Part shown: piece after piece, positions 48,201 through 59,450 of the stretch | How positions within the stretch are numbered: the first letter of the stretch is position 1 | Layout: every line of letters starts with the position of its first letter | Source: Solanum dulcamara | Lineage: Eukaryota; Streptophyta; Magnoliopsida; Solanales; Solanaceae | Direction of reading: 5' to 3' | DNA length: 64,000 bases | NCBI RefSeq assembly: GCF_947179165.1 | Contig: NC_077243.1 | Location: 48,934,501-48,998,500 of the forward strand | Position numbers and translations under genes: made by a program | The notes under the pieces: model-generated | Seen by the model: the letters and a program-made list of their open reading frames with translations, nothing else | Databases searched by the model: none | Told to the model about the DNA's origin: nothing

Positions 48201-49674
48201 GAGGGCAAGAAAAAGCAAAACAGTTGATGTAACTTACGGATGACAGGAAGTAATACCCAAGGTTAAAAATTCCACAAATGTTACCTGTGAATTAATGGTG
48301 TTGACCCTTGCTCCTTCGATCACAGGTTACCTACTCTGCCGAGGAGGTATAAAGTTGTAAGGTAAAAGAGTGGTAGGACCTTACGGAGTCTCCACAGCTA
48401 TTGTCCTAGGCAAGGGAGCCCAAGTTGTGATTAACTATTGAGAGATGCAGAGATGGGTTAAGTCAAACTATCGAGATGGATCTGATACTATGGGTGAAGT
48501 GAGACATGGCCACGAGTGGACCAAATATCTTCCCCGACATCGAATATAGGCTAAGGGAGAAGAAAGACCCAAAAGAATAAAGTGCCAGTTAAAGTTTTGA
48601 AAAAGTTCTGAAAGGAGTCGAGAAAGACTATACGAGGCTAACGGTTCCCAAATTATCCACGTCATTATGCACCCATTTTATACTCGGTAGGACTAGGGTG
48701 CTATATGAGTTATTGTGATTAGGCTAATGAATCAGCCCATTTGCTTCCAATCAAGAGCACCTATACTGCTGAAATTAGAGAGAGTTATAGAACATGGAGA
48801 ATGGTAAGGTTCCGTGAGGTTTCCTCATCTAATATCCCAGATAAAGGGACTTCAATTATAATTAATGCCTTGAGATCAGTCCAAGAAGAGATCAAGAGCA
48901 CAGACAAGTCTTAGTACCGCATTTCCCCCTCGAGCTACTAAATAGACTGAGCGCACCCTTAGACGCTAGAAGATATGCCACAAGCCGGGAGATTAACTTC
49001 GAAGGTTGCCGGAATGATTATCCATCACTTATCAAGTTGCCTACAATAATAATTACTACTCTAGTATGCCAATGGCCTCAACATGATTAAGCAAGCTATT
49101 GACTAAAAGCCCAGAGTCGGCAGGAATGATATACAGATAATCGACATTCAAAGTTCAAATGGATGATTGGATGTTCATAACGGAGTCACCCAGAAAAGGG
49201 GACTTAACCCAAAATATGTTAGAAGGTATCAAGTTACTCATAAGGTGGGCAATGTGACTGGTAATTTAAGCTTACCACCTGATTTGGAAACCATACGCCC
49301 AGTCTATTAAATATAAATGTTTCGCAACTGTACTGGCGATCCACCCATAGTATGTCTCATAAATGAAGTCCATGAGATGGAAGAGTTATCATATGAGGAG
49401 AAACTTATTGCCATCTTGGATTGGCAAATTAGAAGGTTGCGAACTGAGGACGTGCCTTCCGTCAAGATACTGTGGCAAAACCAAAACCAGAAAAGGGATG
49501 ACCTGGGAAATTGAAGAGGATATAAAACACAAGTATTTGCACCTATTCCCAATATTTACAGGTAACCCCGATTCCTGAAATACGTATATAAAATATTGGT
49601 ATGGAAGTACGTGTTAAGAAAATAGCAATGAATCTCCCTACGATTTGTATAAGGTGCTAAGAGAAGTTTTAGCT
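45291..49674 (+). mobile_element. Internal region of element C (no gag-protease-RT)
   Basis: A 5' leader (TTCGTCCTTGGAGTGTCTGC and so on) is followed by about 3 kb in which I find no Gag, zinc knuckle, protease, RT or RNase H motif on either strand. The 45700-45810 stretch has repeats of GAAAGCCCTGTGCGGCTGTG type. A 67-codon frame at 46441-46644 is open here but broken in both copies of B. From about 47900 on, integrase traces appear. Order and content match B, so this is a shared template rather than an individual deletion. Confidence 0.75.
48690..49575 (+). pseudogene. Integrase/chromodomain remnant (element C)
   Basis: Around 48730-48860 the wording corresponds to the integrase core between the first and second acidic residues (SAHLLPIKSTYTAEI, then a decayed SxxSDRG region). 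The end, 49317-49514, reads LSYEEKLIAILDWQIRRLRT, then EDVPSVKILWQNQNQKRDD, followed in a shifted frame by EEDIKHKYLHLFPIFTGNP. That is the Tekay-type chromodomain. Stops and shifts are present although the element is young, so they predate its insertion. Confidence 0.78.
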
Positions 49675-49694
49675 AACATTCGGGGACGAATGTT
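49675..49694 (+). promoter_or_regulatory. Stem-loop upstream of the polypurine tract (element C)
   Basis: AACATTCG, loop GGGA, CGAATGTT: a perfect 8-bp stem, 2 nt before the polypurine tract. Confidence 0.65.
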
Positions 49695-49696
49695 CT

Positions 49697-49710
49697 AAAG
49701 GGGGGAAGGA
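49697..49710 (+). promoter_or_regulatory. Polypurine tract (element C)
   Basis: AAAGGGGGGAAGGA, directly before the TG of the 3' LTR. Confidence 0.9.
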
Positions 49711-52700
49711 TGTTACACCCCACCCTTTTTAAACTCGGAATGTCCCTTAAGTTACTTAGAAGTTAGCATGTGAGCCACTTAAGTTACGACACTATCAAAC
49801 GGCTCTAAGGAAGGGAGAATGTGATACCCCATACTAGAGAAGGTTGGAGATGAAATCATAAGAGTCCGAAAGGAATTGGAGGTCAAGTAATGAGTCGTAG
49901 GACTCGATTTACCTATGTAAGCTACTAAGTTAAAAGTCATATGCACTTGAGCTACTTAAGCATATATCAAACTTACGTAGCACGGATTACATAGGTACAT
50001 AAAATAAGACGAGATTACGAGCCCACGAGGAAGGAAAAAAAAAAGACGACACGTGGTAGCCAATGAAGAAGCGACACATGGCAGCACCTCAAGCAAGCAG
50101 GTGACCCACCTGCTTGGGGGGTGGTGGCCCCCACTGCCACGTGGCAGCCCATAGTTGGCAGCATGATACGGTGGCCCAATAGGGGCTGGACACGTGTCAC
50201 CTCTTGGGGTTGACATGTGTTACACCCTAAAGCCACATATATATGTTGATATATATCATATATTTCAGTTATCCATCAAAACATCAGCCAACTTAGAGAG
50301 AAAAAAACGTGAGGGAGAGAAATAGAGAGGCAGCCATGGTTCTTGAAGTTTAAAGGTTAGTTTTCCAATTTTCTTCTTTGAATTATTTATATACGGTGTA
50401 CCTTAAGTACGTGGATACGTATATATGTATTTTAAGACCTTCATGGAAGTAAAACTCCAGCTTTGCAATTGGAATTTGGAAGAGAAAATAAGAGAAAACG
50501 TTAATTAATAAACCCGTTTTTGGAAGGGACAGTGGTTAGTAATATTGGTATAACTTCTTGTGTACAGATTCGTTTCGAGTGATTTAATATGTTTTGGAAA
50601 GGTATTTCGTGGTTCTATAACTTTCATTCAGACTCCAAAATCTAGTTATACTTGTATCATCATGAAAAGTGGTGATGAAGTGGAGAGGAGGTACTGCTCA
50701 AATTTGGTTTTGGAAATCCTACACGGACAGCTGTGAGTATTTTGGTCATATCTTTTTGTACAAAATTGATGTAGGGATGATTCGAAATTTTTTAAGACCC
50801 TAAGACACATGTCTATAACTTTCATGAAGGACGTAAATCCTGTTTCCCTCCATTACCCCTTCGAAACGAAGCGACAAGGTAAAACAGTAAGCTGTCCAGA
50901 TTTCACATTTTGGATAGTTTTGGCGAGTTTGACAAGTTTAACGTAAGGTAAGGTTTCTTCTTTAAATTTGAGCTTTATGTGTTCTGATGGAGCATGTTAC
51001 ACGCCCTATTGGTGGTTGGAAATATGAAAATGGCTTAGAAATACTTGGCGTTCGGAATAAACTAATTTGTAGTCGTTATAGTTGAATTGTTGTCGAAATA
51101 AAGTGTCGTTCTTGTGAGTTGCTGCTGCAGGGGTGTGGCTTGTTGTTGCAGGGCCTAAATATGTCCTAATGTGGGTTAGGGTACTGCTGGTAGAAGCCAC
51201 ATGACCCCTCATTATGTATAATTAAAGGCGTCACAAAATAAAGGCTAGACGCCCTATTTTGATATCGTATTTTTGAATAAGTCGTTTGGGATTTATGTTG
51301 TATATTGTTGGTATGAATTGCTGCAGGTTGTTGTTGTTGGTTGTCTGTAGGTCTTAGGGACCTAATTGGAAATTCGAATAGGGCACATTATAGGGGAGGT
51401 GCTGCCCAATTTTCGTTAATGCCTTAACAAACTAAAGGACTAGCCGAGGAAACGACTAAGGAAATAGATTCCATTAACATTAAGGCGTAACCTCAGATGC
51501 TGAAAAGTTAAGAGTAGTTGATATTCATATTACTTTATATTGAATAGGTTCAGAAGACGATGAGACGAGCAGAATAAAGGGTAACTCCCAAGAGGTATGT
51601 AAAGCTTTCTCTTGGCATGTTTTGGTATAACTTCGTACAGCTATCTTTCTTTCCTTTTGGCAAGTTTTAGCCTTAAGTGAAGTGTGTGTGGAATGTGGGG
51701 ATAATTCCATCCCAAAAACTCCAAGTATGCCTCACAACCCATATCCACTGTTTAGTATTGGAATTTCTGCAAGAATTGAGTATTGCCTAGTAAGGCTTCT
51801 ATGTGTTAAACACTAGCATGTGGGAAGCTATCTCTCATTTCCTTTGATACGTATTTGATACGAAAGTGAGATTATGATGCCATAATGATTCACCGAGCCC
51901 CATGATGGGCCGGGTATGAAATATGTGTATGCAGATCCCATAAAGGAAAGTACAGACCATATATAGTTTATTCTCTTTCTTCTTCTGGCATGTCTTAGTT
52001 GTAGGTTAAACATGATATGAGTTCCAGGGTAACTCCATTCTTAGCATCTCTTATTTATGTCTGAATATCGAACTTTTATAATAATCGAACAATTTCCCTG
52101 GAAACTTTTATATGTTAAAAAGGTAACAAATGTACAGGCTCCAAGTCTTACAGACTATATGTTAACAAATATTTCTGGTTCCATAAGCGATTTGGCTTTA
52201 CTCTAGTACATGTCTAGGAGCCCCGAGATTATAATTGAGACAGCCCATAATGGCATTTAGAGGACACTCGAGATGACTACACCGTTACTCGGGTCCTCAA
52301 ACAAAAGCTTAACTTTCTTATTCTGTCGAGTCTCTGATAATGATTTAAATTGCATATAGTTACTCACTACTCTACTCGTGTATACCGTAACACTTCTTTC
52401 CTTGAGTCCCAGGCTAGGATATGTTCTCGTGCATAGTTCACTGCATTATTCACTGAGTCCCTCAATAGAGGGCCAGGATACGTGTATAAATATATGATGA
52501 TGTGTTGTAATAAGGTGGTGATGGCACTGGGGCCATGATGGTTTTACAGAGATGATTTTACAGAGATGATTCACCGGACCTCCGAAAGGGCCGGCTATAT
52601 GATATGACTCGAACATGCATGTTTTTGTAATTCATAAAGTACACGTATAGGTTTCTGAATTGATATCTTATCCCCTGATTCTCTATCTCAGATATGTTTC

Positions 52701-53249
52701 GAGTTGTATTATATTATGTTTTACATACTCAGTACATATATCGTATTGACCCCCTTTCTCGGGGGGCTGCGTTCATGCCCGCAGGTACAAATACAAATTT
52801 TGGGAGTCCGTCAGCTTAGGATTCCATGCAGCTCAACTGGAAGAGGCTTCATTGTATCGGAGCCTAGTTTTTGATACTGTCCACGGATGTATAGAAATTG
52901 TTTTATCCATTCAGGGGTACGGCGGGGGCCCTGTCCCGCCATATGTTGTCATTTATATGTTTAGAGGTATGCAGACATGTATATGTGGGTTGTGTATGTC
53001 AGTTTGATTAAGCTGGGTCTACATGATATATGATATATATTATTATGTTATGGCAGCCTTGTCGGCTTGCGTGCCCTGTCATGTTGTGATACAAACGAAA
53101 AGGGCTACAGTTTATGAAAATGTTATCGCCAGTGGGGCTCTGTTACATGATATTGTCTTATTTATGATTCAATGTGACCTCAGCTAATAGATATATGTAC
53201 GGGGTCTAGGTCGGACCCCAGTCGCGGCCTACGGGGTTGGGTCGTGACA
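49711..53249 (+). mobile_element. 3' LTR of element C (3539 bp)
   Basis: Near-identical to 41734-45274. Differences include CAAATGGC against CAAACGGC near the start, loss of two CACGTG boxes by C-to-T or G-to-A change, and a shorter run of G near 50120. It ends GGGTCGTGACA and is followed by the ATGAA duplication. Confidence 0.93.
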
Positions 53250-53254
53250 ATGAA
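53250..53254. repeat. Target-site duplication of element C, right copy
   Basis: ATGAA, matching 41729-41733. Confidence 0.95.
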
Positions 53255-54455
53255 AGTGTGGGAAAGAGTGGTGGAGATGAGGGTGAGGAGAGGCGTGTCT
53301 ATTTCAGAGAACCAGTTCGGATTTATGCCGGGACGCTCAACTACTGAAGCCATCCATCTTATGAGGAGACTAATGGAGCAATATAGGGAGAGGAAGAGAG
53401 ACTTGCATATGGTATTCATCGACTTAGAAAAGGCCTACGATAAAGTCCCACGAGAGATACTATGGAGATGTTTGGAGGCTAAAGGTATACCTGTAGCGTA
53501 CATAAGGGTTATCAAGGACATGTACGAGGGTGCCAAAACTAGGGTAAGGACAGTAGGAGTGGATTCAGAACACTTTCCAGTTGTGATGGGGTTGCATCAA
53601 GGATCAGCTCTTAGTCCGTTTCTATTTGCCTTGGTGATGGATGTATTGACGCGACAAATTCAAGGTGAGGTGCCATGCTGTATGCTTTTTGCGGATGACA
53701 TAGTCCTCATCGATGAGACTCATAGCGGAGTTAATGCTAAGCTGGAAGATTGGAGACGCACCTTGGAGTCTAAAGGGTTTAAGTTGAGTAGGACCAAGAC
53801 AGAGTACCTAAAGTGTCAGTTCAGTGAGACTCCTCAAGAGGTTGGCGCGGAAGTTAGGCTCGGGGACCAAGCCATCCAAAAGAGAAGTAGTTTTAAGTAC
53901 CTTGGTTCTATCATGCAAGGCAGCGGGGAGATCGATGAGGATGTCACACATCATATTGGGGCAGGATAGATGAAATGGAGGCTCGCATCCGGTGTGTTAT
54001 ATGACAAGAAGGTGCCACCACAACTTAAGAGTAAGTTCTACAAATTGGTGGTTAGACCAGCTATGTTATATGGGGCGGAGTGTTGGCCAGTTAAGGTCTC
54101 TCACGTGCAAAAGATGAAAGTTGCCGAGATGAGAATGTTGAGATGGATGTGTGGGCATACCAGGAGCGACAGAATTAGAAATGAGGCTATTCGAGACAAG
54201 GTAGGAGTGGCCTCGGTGGAAGACAAGATGCGTGAAACACGACTGAGATGGTTTGGGCATTTAAAGAGAAGAGTCCCAGAGGCACCAGTGCGGAGATGTG
54301 AGAGGTTGGCCATGGATGGTTTCAAAAGAGGTAGGGGTAGGCCGAAGAAATATTGGGGAGAGGTGATCAGATAGGACATGGCGCATTTACGACTTACCGA
54401 GGATATGACCTTAGATAGGAGGGTGTGGAGGACACACATCAGGGTAGAAGGCTAG
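53250..54455 (+). pseudogene. LINE ORF, 3' part: reverse transcriptase palm, thumb and C-terminus
   Basis: After the duplication the frame continues [20 protein letters not shown], matching the point where the 5' part was cut. RT motifs (residue numbers from an ATG at 53244 that spans the junction): [16 protein letters not shown] (23-38), [12 protein letters not shown] (58-69, catalytic Asp 60), [18 protein letters not shown] (116-133), and the catalytic box FADD (149-152, nucleotides 53688-53699). A TAG at 53967 sits where the family has tryptophan, and another in-frame TAG occurs at about 54372; the frame then runs to a natural end at 54455. The C-terminal part has [21 protein letters not shown] and [14 protein letters not shown], typical of RTE LINEs. 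This RT core is better kept than any other pol gene here. Confidence 0.92.
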
Positions 54456-54810
54456 TACATAGTGGCATTATTCCCCCTTATCCGTAGGCGTATTAACGCA
54501 CTATGATTTCTTGTACTCTGATTTATGTTATTTATGTTATGTATGTTATGTTACCTTATTATGGTATTTATGTTATTATTTGACTATATCTACTATTTTT
54601 TTTGGTGCTTTGATTATACTATTGTTTGGAACTTTTCCGTTATCTACTTTTCTACTTTTAATGTTCTTGTCTAACCTTTTTTTTATGCTTCTATTGAGCC
54701 GAGGGTCTTTCGGAAACAGTCGTCCTACATTGATAAGAGTCAGGTCTGCGTACACTTTACCCTCCCTAGACCCCACGATGTGGGATTTCACTGGGTTGTT
54801 GTTGTTGTTG
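54456..54810 (+). other. 3' untranslated part of the LINE with (TTG)5 tail
   Basis: A T-rich stretch with TTATGTTATGTATGTTATG repeats, then CCCTAGACCCCACGATGTGG and a (TTG)5 run at 54796-54810. This 3' end is needed for recognition by the LINE RT. The 116-codon frame at 54511-54861 runs through it into the LTR and is not a gene. Confidence 0.85.
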
Positions 54811-56582
54811 GATGTAATTGGAAATTCGGATAGGGCATGTTACAGGGGAGGTGCTGCCTAATTTCTGGTAACGCTTTAACTAATTAAAGAACTAGTCAAG
54901 GAGACAAATAAGGAAATAGGTTCCATGAATACTAAGGTGCAACTTAAGATGCTTGAAAGTCAAGATTGATTGATATTCTTATTACTTCCATGTTGAATAG
55001 GTTCAAACGACGACGAGGCGAATGTGACAAAGAGTAACCCGTACGAGGTATGTGAAGCTTTCTCTTGGCATGTTTTTGTCATAGGTATGGAAAGCTATCT
55101 CTCCTTTCTTTTGATATGTACTTGGAATGAAAGTGAGTTTATGATGCCATAGTAGTTCACCGAGCCCCAGGATGGGCTGGGTAAGAAATATGTACAGGAT
55201 GACCACATGAAGGGAAGTACAAACTATATTGAGCTTATTCTCTTTTTTCTTTTGGCATATCTTAGTTGTAAGTTAAATATGATATGAGCTCTGGGGTAAT
55301 TCCAGTCTTACGCATCTCCTGTTTACTTCTAAATATTGAACTCCTATAATAGTTGAACTATTTCTCAAGAAACTTCTATATGTTAAAGAGGTACCAAATG
55401 TACAGGCTCCAAGTCTTAAAGAGTATATGATACCAAGTGTTTGTTATTCCATAAACGATTTGGCCCTATGTTAATACATGTCTAGGGTCCCCGATATAAT
55501 AGTTGATATAGCCCATAATGGCCATTAAAGGACACTCGAGATTACTACACTACTACTCGGGTCCTTAGATGGTAGCTTAATCCTCTCATACCATTGGGTC
55601 TCTGATAATGATTTAAATTGCATATAGTTACTCACTACTCTACTCATGCATATTGTAACCCTTCTATCACCGCATCCATGGCCGGGTACACTATCGTGCA
55701 TAGTTCACTACATCATCCACCGAGTCCCTTACTAAAGGATTGGGTACGCTATACGAGGATATAATAATGCAATGACATAAATAACTCACCGAGTCTCTCA
55801 GTAGAGGGTCGGGTACGTATGTATATGTATATGTATATGATGATATGTTGTGAGAAGGAGATGATGGCGCCGAGCCTATAATGGTCCTACAGAGATGATT
55901 CACTAAGCCCCTAAAAGGGCTGGCTATATTGTATGATATGAGCATGCATGCTTTTGTAATTCACAAAGTATAGGTATAATGGTTTTTTTATATGACATAT
56001 TTATCCCCTGCTTCTCTATTTCATATATGCCTCCAGTCGTATTATGTTATGTTTTACATACTTAGAACATATGTCGTACTCACCCTCTTTTCTCGGGAGG
56101 TTGCGTTTCATGCCCGTAGGTATAAATACAGGTTTTGGGAGTCTGTCAGCTTAGGATTCTGCTCAACTCAGTTGGAAGAGGCTCTATTGTATCGGAGCGT
56201 AGTTTTTAGCACTGGCTGCTGATGTAAAGTATTATTTTGTTATTCAGGGGTACAGTGGGGTACTTGTCCCGCCATATATTGTCATTAATATTTTTAGATG
56301 TCTGCAGACATGTACATGTAGGGTGTATATGTTAGTTGGTTCAGCTGGGTCTACATGATGTATGGTATATGTTATTATATTATGGCAGCCTTGTCGGCTT
56401 GCGTGCCCTTTCATTATGTGATACAAATGAAAAAGGCTACTGGTTTATGAAAATGTTATCACCTAATAGGGTTCTATTGTATGGTATTATGTTATTTACA
56501 GTTCAACTTGACCACAACTGATAGACACGTATACGAGGGTTCTAATCGGACCCAGTCACGGCCTATGGGGTTGGTCATGACA
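54811..56582 (+). mobile_element. Second LTR of array B, right part
   Basis: Resumes with GATGTAATTGGAAATTCGGA, as in the first LTR (near 32630), and runs to GGTTGGTCATGACA at 56582. Hairpin units lie at 55670-55930. It is followed by another primer-like site, so this LTR is shared between two internal regions. Confidence 0.88.
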
Positions 56583-58410
56583 GAAGTGGTATCAAAATAA
56601 TTCGTCCTTAGATTGTCTGCAGACCGTGTCTAATAGAGTCTTGATTATCAATGTGTTGCGCATCACATCTATAAATAAAAAGCTACAGGACATTTAGGAT
56701 GTTACCTTTTTTTCCTATATGAGATCTAGCTATAGATCCGAGTCATAGGAAAATTCTTTATATTAATTGTGGATCTTAACAGAAGGATGAAATCAATAGA
56801 AGGAAGTAATTAACGACATGGGAAGTTACGGAGCATGAAGGTAAGTAAAGTAAAGGCACGAAAGATATCTGTTGGGTAAGGTATTGACATGTGCTTGTAA
56901 TATAAGGGCGAAACCTGAAAGGAAAATAGACAGGAAAGTGCAATAGATGTAGTACAAAGTTGTACATACGAGGTAACTCCATTATTTCTATATTATTGTT
57001 GATATTGAATGTCATGTGTGTCTGCGATATGAGATGATATTGAAAGTCCTGTGCAACTGTGATATGATATGAATGTATATATGTTGGCCCTGTGAGGCAT
57101 TATTGGTATCTTCTGCATGCAGGTTGTAGGATAGTAAGAAATATAGAGGAAACTCTGCCGAAATTTTTTCAGAACAAGAAATGGGAATGAAACATAGATT
57201 CTTAAGATGTTTTGGAAATTCATACCAAGTACCCCTATTATGTTTAACTAAAGCTGTAAGAGGTACCCTTTATGTTGTTGATAAGGGGCATAATTTTTAC
57301 TTAGAGAATTTTATTTCGGAGAAACAAAAGCCTATCTGAGCAGTAAAGTTCAGTCTATGGTACCTCCAGCCGTATTTGTGCTGTAGGAAAAAAAAAGAAA
57401 AAAAAAGCTCAGGTTGAAGGATAAGATGTCAAGCAATTGAGTTTCACTTTTTTTAGAAGTACCAAGCCCCCAACTCTTAGTTGAAAATTAGATAAGTTAT
57501 TCATGACTCGAGGATAAACCTAGGGGGAGACCATATGGGTTCTGTGATGTTTAAGAGATTCTATTTTCTTCCAATGATGGTTGGAAAATGATTTATGATA
57601 ACAATTTATTAGTTCTCCACCAACTAATGGGAGGAAGAAATGCTAACAAAAGCACCCCAGAGAGATATCATGAACTGAATATGAGTATGAATGTAAAGGT
57701 ATGGTATAACAATACGGGGATAAAGTAAGACCGCTAGTAAGGCACACTTGGTAGGTGTTGAATAAGTTGAAAGCCTATGTTAGGTACATAGTAAGGACAA
57801 GGGGCATAAGGTATAGAGGAATGATGCGTATACACAATGTCGCCCCAAAAATAGTGGAACTCTTCAAAAACAAAGACGGCCAACTTAGAGAATAAATGGT
57901 GCAACCTACATTTACCCCGAGGAACAAAGGATATAGGTTGGGATAACGCTACTACTTCGAGAGAACCTTGAATAGTTATCGTCGAAATACTAGTACTGCC
58001 TAATTGAAATTGGAACGACTACAAGTGTGTTAACTTTTCATAAAGATAAGTAGAATGTGGCCTTGGATGAGCAATTTCCTGGGTCACATTATTCAAAGTA
58101 CAGATTAGTAAATGGGATATTACATTAGGTATGGAAAGGTTCTCTTCGCTTTGTGGTTTAGCTAAGGTTCCGTACATGGATAATTAGGTTAAGAAAAAAA
58201 ATTATATGCAGAAAGACAGGGACATGATACAGTACCAAGTAGATTAGGGAAGGAGATTGGATGAAATTGAGATTGGACATAGAGACGTAGAGCAAGGTAT
58301 AAGCAGATAAAAGTATAAGTACCATCTAAAGGGGGAAAGCCAATGAAAAAAATTTGTAAGGGTAAGGTGGAGGCAATGGAGGTGGCAACATATTTATAAT
58401 GGAGCGAAAC
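56583..58410 (+). mobile_element. Internal region 2 of array B, cut by element E
   Basis: Starts GAAG and TGGTATCAAAAT (a mutated primer site, 56587-56598), and then repeats internal region 1 (34400 to about 36200) with high similarity, including GCGTATACACAATGTCGCCC. Similarity ends at about 58402 where E begins. No coding motif. The remainder may lie beyond E outside the window. Confidence 0.83.
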
Positions 58411-59258
58411 ATGTTATTTAATCTTGTAAATGTGGTTCTACGAATTATTGACCCTTAAACTTTTAAATATAAAACTTGATACTCGTGATATATTTGTTGG
58501 CTTGGTTTATTTATTACGTTTACATTTGTGTTATTCATGACCTTAGAAAAGAAATTAGAGAATCTAAAGGATTTAAACTTGTAGTTTTACACTCCTAATC
58601 TTTATGCTTAGCGATAGTTGTTTCTATCGTAGGAAATATCTGAGGAGATGCTTGAAGTTGGCTATTGGAGATAAAGTTTTTGGGGCGATTTAAGGAAGAT
58701 CACATTTGCATCTAGGCATCTATATTTTGTAATAATTTTTGGGACATGTATATGATCCATGGGGTACTTGTGTATATGTATTTATGTATTTATTTGTGAG
58801 AGTTGATCCATTTATGACACCATGGGTTATAACTTAAAATTGGTTGCTAGTTTTGTTATTTTGGGGCTTGTAAATCAAAGTCTTGTGATGTACTAAATTT
58901 ACCGTTAGAGTTGGAATATTTATATGAAGCATGAATGAGTTAAGTTTGGTACTCATAAGTTGGTAATAGTTTATAGCATGAATTGTAGTGATATGGAATT
59001 ATACATGGATGTCTTGTTAGGTATTCTCTTTAAATATTTTGAAAAGTTGCCCTGTCCTAAATTAGAACTTTTATTTGATTTAATTGAGATTAAAGAAATT
59101 TTAAATGGAAAAAATCTTACACCTTTAGCTATTGTAAATGGGGCAAATTTCACTACTAGATTATATAAATATGTCTTACACAAAGTTTTTTTTATGTCAC
59201 GAGTAATATATACGTTCTCTTTTTAAATAGTAGCATCCTTCTTAGAGGATCGATAAAG
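58411..59258 (+). mobile_element. 5' LTR of element E (about 0.85 kb)
   Basis: Begins near TGTTATTTAATC, where similarity to B stops, and ends shortly before a tRNA-Met primer site. The exact ends cannot be fixed because the 3' LTR is not in the window. AT-rich. The 88-codon frame at 58960-59226 matches nothing I recognise and lies within the LTR. Confidence 0.6.
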
Positions 59259-59261
59259 TGT

Positions 59262-59273
59262 TGGTATCAGAGC
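59262..59273 (+). promoter_or_regulatory. Primer-binding site, tRNA-Met type (element E)
   Basis: Perfect TGGTATCAGAGC, then TTAGG. Confidence 0.9.
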
Positions 59274-59450
59274 TTAGGTTTGTGGTTCTAGGACTTTTGT
59301 TGTGATTTGCTTGCATACATTTTTTAAAGGTTTGGGCTATATTATTTGCTCACTGTACAGTAAATAGTATATTTAATGCATGTAAGTTGCATATGCGTCA
59401 TATTCATGTCCCTAATACAATATGATCTTCCCTTTTAAAGGAATTAAGTT

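Larger units (their letters stand above)
41734..53249 (+). mobile_element. Element C: full-length, young, non-autonomous Ty3/gypsy element
   Basis: An 11.5-kb insertion in the LINE: 5' LTR (41734-45274), primer site (45279-45290), internal region without gag, protease or RT, polypurine tract (49697-49710), 3' LTR (49711-53249), and perfect 5-bp target duplications (ATGAA). The two LTRs are 3541 and 3539 bp and differ at about 35-40 places by eye (about 99% identity), mostly transitions. All cis signals are intact, yet no coding frame of use remains, so it must have moved with proteins from a related active element. Confidence 0.93.
39692..54810 (+). mobile_element. RTE-type LINE, split by element C
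   Basis: Non-LTR retrotransposon on the + strand, about 3.6 kb after removing C and one target duplication (11,521 bp). It has a 5' untranslated part (39692-40110), a single endonuclease-RT reading frame (40110-41733 and 53250-54455), and a 3' untranslated part ending with CCCCACGATGTGGGA, CACTGGG and (TTG)5. The short TTG tail instead of poly(A) is the hallmark of plant RTE LINEs. It sits in the second LTR of B. About 40 bp of LTR is missing at the junction and I could not define a clean target duplication. Confidence 0.88.

Noticed and set aside
54101..54439. 112-codon minus-strand frame (and others at 40354-40654, 41365-41697)
   Set aside because: Antisense shadows of the LINE endonuclease-RT reading frame.
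54511..54861. 116-codon open frame rich in Leu, Tyr and Cys with a membrane-like look
   Set aside because: It lies in the T-rich 3' untranslated part of the LINE, runs through the (TTG)5 tail and into the LTR of B. The hydrophobic look follows from T-rich DNA.
58960..59226. 88-codon frame just before the primer site of E
   Set aside because: It sits in the LTR, has no recognisable motif, and is AT-rich like its surroundings.
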